A stretch of DNA of 64,000 nucleotides, taken from the NCBI GenBank assembly GCA_015178975.1, contig WHVD01000170.1, positions 1 through 64,000 of the forward strand, in the 5' to 3' direction. The notes under the pieces were generated by a model. It was not told the DNA's origin and searched no databases. It was given only the letters and a program-made list of their open reading frames with translations. The DNA comes from Hysterangium stoloniferum. Lineage: Eukaryota > Basidiomycota > Agaricomycetes > Hysterangiales > Hysterangiaceae. Of the stretch, positions 47,651 through 60,725 are shown piece after piece (position 1 is the stretch's first letter; each line of letters starts with the position of its first letter). The position numbers and the translations under genes were made by a program.

Positions 47651-49089
47651 CTATTGTCCGCCTCTCGCGAACCAACCCTTCTGCTGCCCACATGTATCAT
47701 TGGTGCAACCCGGACAACGCAACGCAAGCTGTGTGCTCGTACGCGCCTGCACACCCGATCCTACTTCCCGCAAATGCTGCGCAGTGATATCAGCGAGTGC
47801 GCGGATGAACACAGGAGATTCATTCAGGGATTCCGAGCGATGAACCTCCATGCCCAACTATGGAATCTCGTCAGAACAAATGCCACAACGTAAAGCTATA
47901 ATACACACCTCGTGTGCCTCCTTGCAATATTCCAAGTCAAGTTCGTAAAGCGTCTCAATATGATCGCTAGTAAACGCAATCGGAACCAGAATGGCCTCTT
48001 TTTTACCCAGACGAGCCAGGCCCTTGATCGCCTCACTGGTCTGCATTCCCATCCATGCTGAAGGGCCCACTTGGCTCTGCCAAACCAAACGATACGCGTT
48101 TTTGTTTCCCAAGCGCTCCATGACAGCTGAGACTGTAGCCGAGACTTCGAGGATATAAGGATCCCCTCGGTTGACTACGGACATGGGAAGGGAGTGTGCA
48201 GAAAAGAGAAGGACTACTGAGGATCGCCGTTCGAGAGGGAACTTTTCGAGTGTTTTTTCGATGTTTTGAGCGACGGCCTTAGGGTAAAAAAAAATAAGCC
48301 TTTACTGAAATACAAGCGTATAAAATAGTCACCTCCACAAAGCCGGGATGTGTCCCCCAACGGTCAATCACACTCCACTCGATGCCTTTTGGTACCTGTC
48401 CCTTACTCGCCAACCTATACATCTCATTAAGGCTGCTCCCCGTCGTACTACAACTGTACTGTGGGTATTGTGTAAACGCTACGGCGCGTGTCACCCCATC
48501 CGCACGAATCTCCGCCGCTGTCTCCTCCGTAAGCGGTTTAGCATACCGAAACGCAACATAACTCTTATGGGGCGCAGTCTCGGGGCTAAGTTCGTCCAGC
48601 AGCTTGCACATTCTCTCTCCCTGGATGCGTGTATATTTTAAAATAGGCGATCCACCGCCGATGTCTGCGTATTGCCGCTCAATTTGTGGTGTCCGTCGTT
48701 TCGCAATGAGAGGTGCTAGTACTTTTTGAAATGGTAGAGGGATGAGGTCTCTATCTGAGAAAAGACGGCGCAAGAAGTCATAAACCTCTGGGACCTGAGT
48801 AGATGAGCAGAAAGGTTAAATAGGTCATGCGCAGAGACTGTGAGGCTCACTGTGCTGGGCCCACCCATATTCATCATGACAATAGCTATCATGACATGAG
48901 TTCATAATACATATATTGGCAAACATGCTAACCAGTAGGACTAAGAAGAGCATTTGAATACGTCAGGATATCTGTCAACACCAAAACGTTTTGCCCGCCA
49001 GCTCACCCTTTCTTCACAGAAGATGGCGAGGATACCGTCGCCATACGACGAACACATGCGGTTGAACGCGTCAGAATCATCCTGGACAT
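47651..49089 (-). CDS. HEM15: ferrochelatase, mitochondrial
   Basis: It inserts Fe2+ into protoporphyrin IX on the inner mitochondrial membrane, the last step of heme synthesis. The start [20 protein letters not shown] (49089) is a presequence. Then follow [76 protein letters not shown] (catalytic His), [14 protein letters not shown] and [19 protein letters not shown]. The last exon has [17 protein letters not shown]-type sequence and CPGCTNDTC, the C-x2-C-x4-C ligands of a [2Fe-2S] cluster as in animal and S. pombe enzymes. It is convergent with the LYR gene (86-bp gap). Confidence 0.95.
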
Positions 49090-49466
49090 GGTGGTTGCGA
49101 ACAAAGCAGCGGGGAGCTGTGTTTCTGTCTTTCGTTTGATGAGGAACTCATTCCACCAATGAGATGCAGCCGCGATCGACGCTGACGTAAGCAGACACAG
49201 GTGTTGGGAAAATTCCTACGTCCAAAACTCCCACAGTCTAAGTGGATCAGAACAAATTAATCAGACCTTCAAAAATGACACTCTCCCCGTTGGATAATCA
49301 ATGTTTCTCATTTGATTGAAAAAACAAAAAAGTCCAAAAAAACATAACGGCACATCATTACATGTTACACAATACGTACAGCTAAGCGGTAAGGCACAAG
49401 GGTGGTATTCATACCCGCTTCGCACTATCCATGCTACTACCATTGCTGTTTTTGGCACCTGCCGAG

Positions 49467-50975
49467 CTACACATTAATCTTTATAAACGGACAAGGTTGT
49501 TCAAACGGACCTGCAAGGATTTCACCCTCCTCGGCATCTTCTAGTCCATCAGCGCGGTAGTCACTCAAGTAGAACCATGTGAATGGCAAGGCGACCAATA
49601 ATGCGCCGACAATGTTTCCGAAGAAGGCAGCGAAGAGGGACCTGTTATTCGTCTGCTGTTAGTTAATGTATCCGCCTAGGCGGCTTAAACATACTTTTTA
49701 ATATATTCCGCGACCGTGAGCTATATTGGCTTGTGAGATATAAATTATGAAAGAAGATCGAGTGAACTAACCTTGGAGTGTAGCATGATTGCCACGGGGA
49801 GGGAGTACATATTTGCTAAAAGGAGCAATTAAGATTGATAACACGACAATGCCTCGATTCTGCACATACCAACGACTAGATGAAAATGCAATCATGAGCT
49901 TTTGCGAATAAGCACAATAGCAGATTCACATACCGTGATCAAAGGAACAGGCCACGAAGATCCAAATGGGAATCCAGATGGCAAAGATCTATTCGAGGAC
50001 TAAGTCAACCTATAGAACGAGAACTGCATTCTCCCTACCAACCTTGGAGATGACTTCAGTAGCAGCAACTGCTTGCTATTTAAAAGTTAATCTCTGTAGC
50101 TTCATATAAAATTAAATAAGTGGGTATATCACTCACCCAAACTGCAATGCAAACTAGCCAGTTGCATCCAATACCACGTAAAAATATCTGATGCCATTGA
50201 GGTACGACGGCCTTGGTACTATTAGCATTAATAACAAATGTAAGTAATTAATCTGATCAACAGCAACGATGAACCTTACACTGCCGCGGCTTGGATATAC
50301 TGCAAGTATGGAGCTGTGGATACAATGCCACTGTCTACACTTTGGTCAGTACAAGAGCAGGCATCACGGTACCTTATTAAAGCGAGCTTACATTTAACAA
50401 GAATGGCTCCAAAGAACAAGCTTCCGACGAGATTTCCGAAGAATACTATCCCGCAAAAGTCAGATAATTTACCTTGAAGATGGATACGCATGCACTGTTT
50501 AACGTACCAATGAACCAGTTGTAAGGAATACCCCACCACGGGATAGCGCCCTTTATGGCGGCCATCGGCATAACCATCATGTTACTTGTAAGAAGTTCTT
50601 GGCCTTGTAGAACAATCCTTCGCGGGGAATCAGATTTTGAAGGACCGAAAACTCTAACGGCAATGCATCTCACATTACGAGGCCAACCGGAAAGACAAAC
50701 CCAGAAAGAAGTTTAACCAGTCCCGGGTCCGAAGCAGTCAGTCCCGGTGCGCCACCACCGACGACTTCTGACAACAATCCACCAAACGACAAGAAAACAC
50801 CTGCAATGCACTTTCCGAGCAGAATTCAAGGTACATACTGGTGTGTGTGAAAAAATTATCGACTCACCGCTTTGAAAAACATAATCTCTGGGCGTGTGCG
50901 GTGCTTTGTGATGCCCGCAGAGATGAAGTACCGCGCGACTTCAGCGGGGGAAAGCGTACTTGACGTAAGAGCCAT
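49467..50975 (-). CDS. formate/nitrite transporter (FNT family)
   Basis: A pentameric-channel-type plasma membrane protein for formate or nitrite. The start MALTSSTLSPAEVARYFISAG (50975) matches the N-terminal FNT region. Then come GGLLSEVVGGGAPGL and GLVKLLSGFVFPVGLVM, QELLTSNMMVMPMAAIKG (the FNT signature), NLVGSLFFGAILVK, LRGIGCNWLVCIAVW, IWIPIWIFVACSFDHVV and the last helix VGALLVALPFTWFYL. It ends GPFEQPCPFIKINV at 49467. About ten short introns. Substrate cannot be decided here, and no nitrate-assimilation neighbours are present. Confidence 0.9.
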
Positions 50976-52748
50976 GGTGGGTTGGACGGAGAAAGGAGAA
51001 CCCTCTTGAAATAACTAGCGGACTGTACTTATACTAGGATTATTTGGGAAGGAGGGTAGCCTGACTATAGATAGTATGCGATAAGCGCTAACGCAAATCG
51101 TGATTAGAGCAATGCGAGAGGATGCAACTATCAATTTGATGGGTTATTTTTAGTAGACTCCAATTCGAAATTCTCAACAGTAATTTGATAGGGAACAATT
51201 CACAGGGAAATTTGAGTTGCATATACTTACGTGAGCTCTTTTATCAGCGATTGACTGCTGCGGTGGCGCCACTAAGTTCAGGTACTCAAATGACAATTTA
51301 GACGGCAAGGGCATACATGCACGGCCTGTGATACCCAAAAATACATAGACCCCCTCTTCTCACAGCGCTCATACCGGAATGTAAGCCGTATCTTCTTGGG
51401 GTCGTATCTTCTTTCAAAAAAACACTACCTCACATGGTTTCCCTCATGATTTCAGATAGTTGTTTGTTTGTTTGTTTGTTAAGCAGATTTCACACAGATC
51501 TCTAATGTTTATGATCACTCCCACACACTAATCGACTCGGATAAACCTTGATTTGCATCACCAACCCATCATGTGTCTGGTGTTTGTCATTGGCCGCGCA
51601 TCGCCAGCTGTATCACTCAAATGTCTCGTACCTTGCCGCCATCTCCACGCTTTGCATTGTGCTACTAGTAGTGAGTTCAAGTCACACTGAGCCATATGCC
51701 CTGGAGGTTGTCCGAGCTGCTACATATGTTGGATACTTTAGTTTTCAGCCTGATCACCCAGTGTACCCTTGTAGCCATGCCGGTCTCCCGAGAGACGCCA
51801 AACGAGGTCAGGATGGCCGTCATTTCCTGTTGGTAGCAACGCCGCTCTTGTTGAACCGCCAGCTGGCGTCTTCTGCCCGCTCAGAACACCCTATGAACCC
51901 GATCACATGCGGATTTCTACATTTCGGCCATTGTATCTTCACTTGATCAGCGTTAATAAACCCTAAACCCATTCAACAGTAAGCGATACTTTGCCTCCAA
52001 CCAGTAAAAATAACATTTCTTTCAATAAGTTGTGTTCGAATGTCATCCCACAATGTCAATTCAGTATTAATTACCTTCCGCACACACATGACTCGCTAAT
52101 TATGTAATGTATATGCGGATCTACACACAACACAACGTCCATGAGGCAGAAATATAATGCAACGCTGACATGGCTGTCTCGGACGTGAATTGTTTGAAAT
52201 ATGCCTCAAGTTTAGGTTGTCAGAAAATACCTTTCCAACCTGTAACGATACCCATGTTATTCTACTGCAAAAGCTTAACAATCTGTTTGGCACATTCTTA
52301 GTATTCCGCTACGCCCGACCACAGGCTGTAAATAGAGTCTAATTATAGACTCAGCGTGTTGTAAATACCTCACTATGAGGAGCGTAAGTAAAGAACTTAT
52401 TTAGCCTGAAATTCGGATCACGGATTAACCAAGTACTAGAAGTCTGAAAGTGTCATTTGTACAACTACAATCTAACAACATGGTCGAAATGCTATGGAAA
52501 CACCTGCATGTGAAAACTATCTACGTGAAAGGTATCAGAATGGAGCAATGAAAATGATTTGGACGATGACCATGGGAAAAGGAGTGTCGGTATGGCACAC
52601 GAATAGTCATGAGTAATGCATGACAAAGATCATGAGGCAGCGCGGGTGATGCAGAGAAAGTCAAAGGAGAAACGGGAGAAATAAAGCATATCATACGAGC
52701 CAGTGCCAAGGCTGTCTGCCAGCCATGCAGCAAACCGTATATCACCAC
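50976..52748. other. intergenic, no gene recognised
   Basis: A (TTTG)n run is at about 51461-51480. The only longer frame (51548-51946) lacks domains and fungal codon bias. It holds the FNT promoter. Confidence 0.6.
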
Positions 52749-54772
52749 TCAATCCTCCTCCGCACCCTCAAACTCTCCCTTCCTCCCACCCCTCTCTTCT
52801 CTCTCCCTGGCCCCCACATCCTTCGCAATCTTCGCAACCTCCCTCTCCCAAATCGCTCTCACCTCCCCCTCCCCGACAGCACCATCTTCACTATCAACCC
52901 CCTCACTCCCCACAAGTCCCCTGACAACCTCGGCCGCCACAGTCCCCGCTGCAAGACCGACCTTCTGTCCCTGTCCTTGCACCATCTTCGGTTTTCTACC
53001 AGGCCCAGGACACGCACTCGCCCCCGCAACAGAAACAAGCCCCGTCCCCTCTAAGAGCATAACCAAATCGCCAAACTCGCCTCTCCCTACAGGAACAAAC
53101 GCACCCGCGGTACTCCGGGTGAGAATCGTACAATAGAACGCATGCATGGCCGTCATTTCAATGGTAGGAATACCCTGTTGCCCTTGCAGTGGGTTGTTTT
53201 TCTCTTTTGTCTTCGAGTTGGAGCTGGAGCTGGAAAGGGGGAGACCCTCACGAATACGGCGTGATGCGATATGGATGGCGGCGAGGACAAAACGGGCGTG
53301 GAGTCCTAGATTTCGCACACGCGTGACAAGGTCAAGGCCGGATTTCTTTATGGTGGTAGTTGAAGTGGCAGAAGCTGTAGGGGTGGCCTTTAAAGCGGAA
53401 ATTATATGCGCAGGTGATACGCTGATGGTTATCTTCGAGTCGGAATGTTGCGATTGCGATTGCGAAACCGCCAAATCCAGGGCTCTTCTCGCGACTGAAA
53501 ATACGCTTCGTATGTCTCCTGTCTGGCTCGCAATTTTCATAGCGAGGAGAGCGATGGTAGGTGCGGGGAATATTGGTTTTGAGGGGGGATCGGTGTGGAC
53601 GCTGTCGGAAGGAGAGGTAGGAAGGGCAAGTTCAGCCAACCGTGCCGTAAGAACTGCCTTCATTTGTGCAGCAGTGTATGGTTCAAAGTGTAATGTTTTT
53701 GTATGAGAGGTAGAATGCGCATGCGTGAGTGTGTGAGTATTCGAAATGCCGATTATGCAGAGGGAGGGAGATGCTAGTGAGAATGCTGTGGAGGGATCGA
53801 GGTGGTCGATCTCGTCAAGGACCAAAATACTGAAAAAGTTGCCAAAAGTCGTGGCTTAAGTTAAGAAAGACAATACGAAAAATGAAAAAAAAACACACGA
53901 TTTCTGATCCATGAACAATTTTTCAAATTCTATCGACCAAGCAATTTTGCTCGTGGTACCAAGCCGGCCTTTCGTAGCTCCCATCTCATTCACACACCGC
54001 TCCCAAACACCCATCAATCCATCCTTCCCGCCAAGGGTCATACAATTCACGTAAATGACGCGCATATCATTTATCGTTTTCAACACATCATTGACCAGCG
54101 CAGTCTTCCCTGTGCCTGGGGCACCAGAGATATAAAGACTCGTCGGGTCCAATTCTGAACGAGAGTCTGCAAGAAAAGGCTTTATGAAGCTGAGAATAAC
54201 ATCTCGTTCAGTTTCACGGCCGATGATAGGAGATGTATCGCTCGCTTGTGCACGGAGAAGAGCACGCGCCCGAACGTGAGGGGGGAGTGGTTTGCTGACG
54301 GGGGGAACTTCAGGTGTTGAAGGAGGCGTTGCGAGGGAAAGACGAGCAAGTGTTTTTGTGGGGGTCTCTAGCGACTGGCTGCTGGCGCGGGATCTGGGCG
54401 GGGAGTGACGTCGACGCGGGGCTGTCGGACGATTAATATTTTATGAGATATATAAACTAGAATAAAAGACCTACTCGATATTGCTGTTGTAGCTGTTGTG
54501 GTTGCGCGTCGATTTGCGCGTAAACTTCTTGGAGTTGCGGTGGACGCGTCGGGGGAAGACGCGCTGTGGAGCAATGAGGGGCTGTACTGGTGTTCAGGCG
54601 GGACATTCTCCTTGTTGCTGTCATTGTCATTGTCCATCTCACTCCCTGTCCGTCTAAGACGCTTCGGATTTGGCGTAATGTCAGGGGAAGGGGGCTCGAG
54701 TGCTGCACGACGCGTCGAGGAAGACACACGCGAATTGGACCGAAGACGTTTTCCGAGGAGTTGAGGGGACAT
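52749..54772 (-). CDS. CDC6: replication licensing ATPase Cdc6
   Basis: It loads MCM with ORC and Cdt1 at origins in G1. The start MSPQLLGKRLRSNSRVSS (54772) leads a basic N-terminus with CDK-type sites (SPDITPNPKR) and KRLRR as a possible NLS. The AAA+ core has SPIIGRETERDVI, Walker A GAPGTGKT (~54110), VIYVNCMTL, Walker B VLDEIDHLD (~53815), sensor I IIGISNT and an FEPYTAAQM lid. The C-terminal winged helix includes HARFVLAAIHIASRRI and MTAMHAFYCTIL. Three introns (near 54450, 53870 and one near 54180). Low-complexity Ser/Thr stretches lie in the C-terminal part. Confidence 0.88.
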
Positions 54773-56695
54773 GTTAGTTTTCTAGTGATTCTTGAGGAAA
54801 TATTGAGGCAATGTCGAGAAACAAATTTCTCTAGTCGATGTGGTGGTAGCAGACAGAGTCCGAGCGCAAAGAGCCAAACCTGCGTAAATAGCTTGGTGTT
54901 TAGTGTCACGTGCTCGACGCGTCTTCTTTGGTTCAGTCATCTACTGTCACATGATAGTTGCCAGCTTGAGGGTTGGCAAAGGTTTACTGATAATGCAGTC
55001 AAATTCCTTCGTTTCGCAAATATTCATTTATGATTTATTATTACATTACAATAATAAACAAACACTGTACTGGTTCAGTTAGTGCTCCCCGGTGTTAACT
55101 TTTGAGAATTTGGTAAACGAGCGGCAAGGACTCAGGGCTATTAGTAAGCGGGTTACTATGAGACTTGTATTATAGTACTCATCCATTTACAACGAGTTAA
55201 CTGTCACCTACTCAGACAAACGGAAAGTTATACGGTCTAGGAACAGCGCCACTGAAAACTTAACACCCGGCTCCACAGCTTCGTGAAGACATATGCTGAA
55301 AGATCCAAAACCGAATATTTGAAGCCTGCAATCGAACCGCTTGAGCCGCTATTCCATCCAGTCAACTGTCTTGTTGACACTGCTAGCATCACTCGGTTCA
55401 TAATAGATGTGCAATATTATAATATACATGGCACCATGCTAAATGTTTGATCAAGGACGTATTAATGCTACGGTAACAACGATTCCATACGTCTCTGGTC
55501 AAGCCAATATCAATGTTATGATATACAATGAAAAACGCTATCAAAATTTTGGGGACGCTCGATCTTAAAGAAATGGGTCCAACGAGCTTATCCTGAAAGT
55601 TAGATTAATCCCCTCTAGAAGAATGCCCTCGATACACTAACTAAGGAGAGTTTTGACATAACAGGCTTCAATGAATATTTTTGACGGCGGACATATTAGG
55701 TAGTTTTGAAGACAAGTTCCCTCTTCCTCACATATTTCAACAACTGCGATATACGTTTTGAAAAAAATAAATTGCACAAGGCTTTAGTAGCCAACCCTCT
55801 ATTAGCGGATTTCAGCCTGTCATCTCATCTGGAACTGAGAAGGGCAGCTCACCTGTCCATAAATTCGGTCCTCGCAGTCAATCTAAAATACAACTATTTT
55901 ATTAGCTCTTTTAATATAGATTTTCTGAACTTTCAGATGTAAATTGCCAGTGCCAGTGGGATACGAATCAAGTCAGTTTTAATTTGACAATAAAACGACA
56001 TGAGAATTTTTCTATCCTTTACCATGGACCCCTCATATAATACAATCACGCGAAGTTGTAAACTTTGAATTCCACGTCTTGGATCGAAATATCCGGTTAT
56101 ATCATTATGCTTCTTGTGTCAGGTAACTATCTACCAGTGCGAGACGTACACCAAGTGCATACAAGACTCACGGATAGTTGCGGTGGACATGGTGGAAATT
56201 ACCTGGAGTTTACTTGATATCACTAAAGAAGAGGAATATAACAAATAGAATATCTCAGTCGACACAAAGGGGAAAATCAACTGAGGCATGAAAGATCAGA
56301 ACAGCAGGTGATTATACGGAAAAGAACAATGGGAGTCAAATATTAAGTGGCAGTAAGACATAGAGCAAAGGAAGGTTGATAGTAAAAGGTTAAGTAGAGC
56401 AAAGAAGGTTGATACTGTATGTGATACACAATCAAGGGTTTTCTTATTGTTTTCTGGGACATCTGACTCTGCTACTCTCCCAGGCACGCGCAAGTCTCAG
56501 TTCATAAGGAAAATTTGGCATCGAGACTAGATATATATATATATATATGTGTGTGTACAATTGCACGTTACCATAAAGCGCTCATTGTTGAGTGGATGGT
56601 AGGTCACGTGAACGACGCGCCCTTCGGTTATCTCCGGTCCCCTAAGTCTTGACCATTAACGTCCGCTACGGTGAAGGACTTCCCAGCATCTAGTA
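54773..56695. other. AT-rich intergenic, no gene recognised
   Basis: It contains an (AT)n(GT)n microsatellite at about 56529-56556. Small frames have no recognisable domain. Confidence 0.6.
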
Positions 56696-58022
56696 ATGCC
56701 GGCAACCAGGTCTACACATCTAGAAGGGAAAGCATCAAATTCTATAGACCAGTCCCCACCATCTGACGAGATTATTCTTATTTCTTCTGACGAAGAGCCC
56801 CACTCACCAGCAGTGGCCTTGCGCAAGGCGAAAATGGTGTGGTTCAGTCTTATGCCTCAACATAAAGAGAAGGGTAGCTATAATGACACGTATTTTGTTA
56901 GGAAATTCGCACGCTAAAGAAAAAACTAGAAGCCAAAGAGGTAAGTCCTTCAATAGGGGAATAGGTCTTCGTTAAAGTGATATGCCGTGTAGCCTCCCAG
57001 ATCGCCTATTACGCGCTCAAGTAGCAAGGTCATTGATAGGCCCGTATTATATTTCGGTGTGTACTGACGGCAGACCTTTTGCATCAGGGACAAGTACTAT
57101 CAGAACAAGGGAACAAGGCCACTTCTTTCGCTAGGGTGAAAGCGGCTGGTTCGAGATTCATCACGTACATCCTGAGCTTTTTTCCGTACTCATCGTTCCT
57201 AGAAGATGAAGTTCGACGCCTAAAGAACGAGATTACTCGAGCAATTGCGGACGTAAGGGATTTCCCCTATTTAAACTAATCCATTTAATTCAACCTGCCA
57301 TAAAGGCAACCAAGTATCGAATCGCGGCGGATCGTGAAAAAAAGGCCCGAGCACGAGATGCCGTTCATTTGGGAGAGGCCCGGAAACGTCTCAGAGTCGT
57401 GAGTCTTTCCTGTAGTCTCTCCCCCGCGACCCGCTAACCAGAATGTAGGTTGAGCAGGAGAAAAGTGACCTATTAGCCGAGAATAAGAAACTACTCAGTG
57501 TTTGTTCTTCTTGACTCTGAATTAACAATGAGTTCATTCCTTCTTAAATTTCCAGCACGCCGAAGGACATAATAATAAGGTGTGCGGCGACGGTAACTTA
57601 CCCGTCCTATTATTTACATTCCCTCAGGTTTTGGAAGGCCTCGAAGAATATATACTCTGCGATATATGTCAAAATACGTTGTGGCAACCCTATACGTACG
57701 TATTTCTCCAATTATATACCTCCAAAGCCCTACCGTAAACTGGTCTTCCCCTCGTAGACTGGTCGAATGCGGTCACACAAGTTGCCGGAGTTGCCTCATC
57801 GACTGGTTTAATATGGTAGTGGCCCAAGCTCCCGCACGAAATGTCTGGAATCCCGAATATGCTTGTCCCAAATGCCGAACGAGGGTGCGCCAGAAACCGA
57901 TCGAGGACTTTGTGCTCAAAAGTGTCGTGGTTGCCGTTGCGAATGCGATAGACCCGAAAAATCTTGCGCCTTGTCGTCAGCAAACTGAGCCGAATGTGTG
58001 GAATAAATTCTTTGGGTCCTGA
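56696..58022 (+). CDS. RING-finger protein with N-terminal SUMO-interacting motif
   Basis: Likely a ubiquitin E3. The start MPATRSTHLEG (56696). Residues ~25-34 are IILISSDEEP, a hydrophobic core followed by Ser and acids, the form of a strong SIM. A coiled coil built from small exons follows (EIRTLKKKLEAKE; EDEVRRLKNEITRAIAD; ATKYRIAADREKKARARD; VEQEKSDLLAENKKLLS). A C3HC4 RING comes next: ILCDICQNTLWQPY...VECGHTSCRSCLIDWF...YACPKCRTRV, with the tail IEDFVLKSVVVAVANAI. It ends at 58022. SIM plus RING suggests a SUMO-targeted ligase, but that is inference; a CHFR/RNF-like ligase is the alternative. Confidence 0.78.
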
Positions 58023-58504
58023 GTGTAAATGGTATCTCAGTAACGTGATGTATTTTTATTCTACACTGCTAGATTTCCCATCGGAATCTGGTATAGCAAC
58101 ATTCATTCTATATATGTGTACTTTCTCTTTGTTAGACTCATTTATGCCGCATCTGTTCACTTACCGCCTGGGCTACATCACCTCTGGATCGACGTGACGA
58201 TAACTGGTATCAAGTAAGGGCTGGACTGGTACTACTAGGCCGTCAAAACAAAAGCAATAACTATAATTTTAAAAACCATTTTTTATTATTGTATCACGTG
58301 GATCCTACAAGGGCAACAGTGAAGTGCAAACTTCTCTGCCAAGGCTATATATAAGCGCAAACAGAACCAATCTTTCCTAACAGGGATCTCCAGAACTGGT
58401 GGCTTTCGCTCCAGTTTTGTAAACGCCTGGTTGCATGTCCTTCATTTCTTTACGACAACTTAAACGAACTAGATATCTGCTACCAGCCTCTTCCAACCAG
58501 AAGA
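58023..58504. other. spacer before the duplicated region
   Basis: RING-gene 3' flank. From about 58505 onward the sequence has an inverted counterpart at 60640-61435; before that the match is lost. Confidence 0.5.
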
Positions 58505-60617
58505 TGGTTGTCACAATTGTACAATTGTCACCAACGCGTCTTTCTTTTAGAACGATGTGCATTTCACGTTCAGGCCTTGGTTTCGGACAGCAATCTCTAC
58601 TGCGACGACAAGTACGCCAACTCGCATTTGCGTTCAGCGGCCCAAGTCGATTGTATGTTGCCAAGAAGTGCAAGTTGGCTTTAACACCAGACACTAATTC
58701 GGTATTGGATCCGGCACTTGATATCCCAGTTCTGTCGGCTGTTATTGACAAATCCTAGCATTTTGAAGAGCCTGGATGATGTGTTGGATCTCCTAAAGAC
58801 CACAATCATTCACCCTGTAAGACTGTCGGTATCAGCCTCGGTCGGTAACACCCTCATGTAAGTCTTCCCGTCGATTTTTTCATCGTACCAAATCTAGCCT
58901 GATGCACTTATCGTAGATCGTTTCTTTCTCCAGTGTTCATGCAAAGCACTTGGAATTCCTTGGAATAAATCACACTAGGCCTCTTATGCTCAACAGCGAT
59001 TATACTCTAAGGACAAACCTTCAGGACTCGCCTGCAAATACAGCCTTGCAGAAAACCGGTGCTTCAAGTCTGACGAAACACTTTAACTTATCAGTAAGTA
59101 TTCTATAATCTCGGTCTTAATATGGTTCTCAAATCACGGTTTGTTCATGATCTACTACAGAAAGAATCTGGTGCCCACTGCCGTGCCAACGAATATGTTT
59201 TGGCTGCAGCCATATATGCGCAAACAATCCTTGACAGTGACAAACAGCTCAAGCAAGAAATGGACTGCAAGCACGGAGTTGATGATGCCTGCCATTACTA
59301 AAGAATGTGCCTCTTTACTCCAGTATCATTGGTCGTTTTCTCAATATTGGTACTAAGTTTCATCGCATCGAAATGATGGTGATGAAGCTAAAGAGTCAGT
59401 GCGTGTCAGAAACTTTTTTTCCCGAGTTGCCTCGTAATTATTTCAAACTCACTTTTCTAATCCCAAATAGGAACGGCAATCCCACTCTATACGCTTTCCT
59501 CCATACTTTGTCGACACTTCTCGTGCATCTACGAACAGTAGTGGCATGTCAACCTCCTTACCCCCTCGATCATGTTACCAGTATTTGGGCTCATTATTTT
59601 GAATATGAAGAATTAATTTCAGCGCTGGCTTTTCTATGTCATCGGGTATGTATCCCCTTAAGTTTGAAATCTCTAAAGCTTTCAGTATATTTTTAGCATT
59701 AAGATCCTCCTTACGATAAGCTGCCAGAATCCCCAGCTGCCCTCCTATCCCACACATTTGACTGTCTCCAAAAATATGTAGACCAGGCTGTATCAAGGCA
59801 AACCATCGCTGCGTTAGCATATATATTAGCAGCAACATCCAAGGACTATTTCAATGACGTTGGCGAATCAATCGGATTATGTGATTTATCGCGGGCTCCA
59901 TGGCTTCGTCTTGGTGCACAGTTTAATACCGCAGCTCAAAATTATACTCGTACGGACAATGCTACCCTTCTTGACCGGGATGATCTTGAAGTGGATTTCG
60001 AGGAGGAGCCTAGTTCGATATCGGCGGATGACGACAGGGAAAAACAGTTACCTAGTTTTTTTCCGAAAGATTTGGTTGAGGCGCTTCCTGTGGCTCGGAA
60101 ATCTTTGAGCCTTTTACACGCGGCGGATCCAGAGCATTCATTGTCTTTTACGCCACTTGTGAAGAATTGTGAATGGGTTTGGAGTGAGGAGGAGATAGAG
60201 AGACTTGGGATGTGTGCTGGAGCTGGTGCCGAGCAATCTTCAAGCTTGGAACAGCACGATACCGAGGATTATGATATCCATCGTCGTGTGCCTCCGGATC
60301 AGCGGGATCAGCATATTCCACCGTTGACCACTTACGCACCGGGTTTGGAAAATTTCAAGGTATTTGATTTAGAACCAGGAACACATTGAATTATCTACAC
60401 TTTTCAATACCAACACCAATCCAGTCGCTTCCCCCTCATCCTTTCTCACATCTTTTCCACATCATCTCCCCCCTCTTACGCCTACACTATCCCATCTAGT
60501 ATGTTGTGGTTTTCCCAGAGCTCACAATCCTGTTCACAACCATCACTTCTGCAACAACTCATACACTTTCCACAGTGTCATTGATTATGGTATTGGATAT
60601 ATATCAACTGAACTTTG
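58505..60617 (+). pseudogene. unrecognised gene 'X', left copy, interrupted by GCP DNA
   Basis: Compared with the inverted copy at 60618-61440 it shows the same exons and introns. Matching blocks include LALTPDTNSVLDPALDIP, ILKSLDDVLDLLKTTIIHP, KHLEFLGINHTRPLML, LQDSPANTALQK...SLTKHFNLS and ANEYVLAAAIYAQTILDSD. Introns with GTAAGT...CAG are kept. Stops and frame changes occur (for example after 58757). A 1.21-kb piece of the GCP gene sits between the codons for VDDA and YVVVFPEL. I do not recognise the protein. It may be a lineage gene family or part of an unknown mobile element. Confidence 0.6.
59290..60499 (+). pseudogene. truncated duplicate of the gamma-tubulin complex gene
   Basis: It matches 46105 to 44882 of the GCP gene in reverse orientation, including introns (for example the CTTTTCTAATCCC...TAGG boundary), so it is a DNA-level copy. 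By eye about 4% of bases differ. An 11-bp deletion near 60384 (AACACATTGAATT here, longer in the parent) shifts the frame and ends it at 60389. The edges are TGCCATTAC (left) and CCCATCTAG (right). No target duplication flanks it. Confidence 0.92.
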
Positions 60618-60725
60618 ATCCTCATCCAATATATATCCAATACCGTAATCAATGACACTGTGGAAAGTGTAGGAATTATTGCAACGAGTGATGGTTGTGA
60701 ATGGGATTGTGAGCTCTGGGAAAAC
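60509..60725. repeat. near-perfect 217-bp palindrome
   Basis: Arms of about 97 bp (GTTTTCCCAGAGCTCACAAT... and its complement ...GAGCTCTGGGAAAAC) surround about 23 unpaired bases (CAACTGAACTTTGATCCTC). A handful of mismatches are seen. It is the centre of the inverted duplication of gene X. Confidence 0.93.

Noticed and set aside
51548-51946. 132-codon plus-strand frame
   Set aside because: No domain, signal or splice context; probably chance.
53146-53706. 186-codon plus-strand frame
   Set aside because: Antisense shadow of Cdc6.
22636-58022. A biosynthetic or defence gene cluster in the gene block
   Set aside because: Genes are unrelated housekeeping functions in mixed orientation; no core biosynthetic enzyme or effector was seen.
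59575-59838. 87-codon frames repeated at 45554 and 59575
   Set aside because: Antisense frames of the duplicated GCP segment; they match only because the DNA is duplicated.
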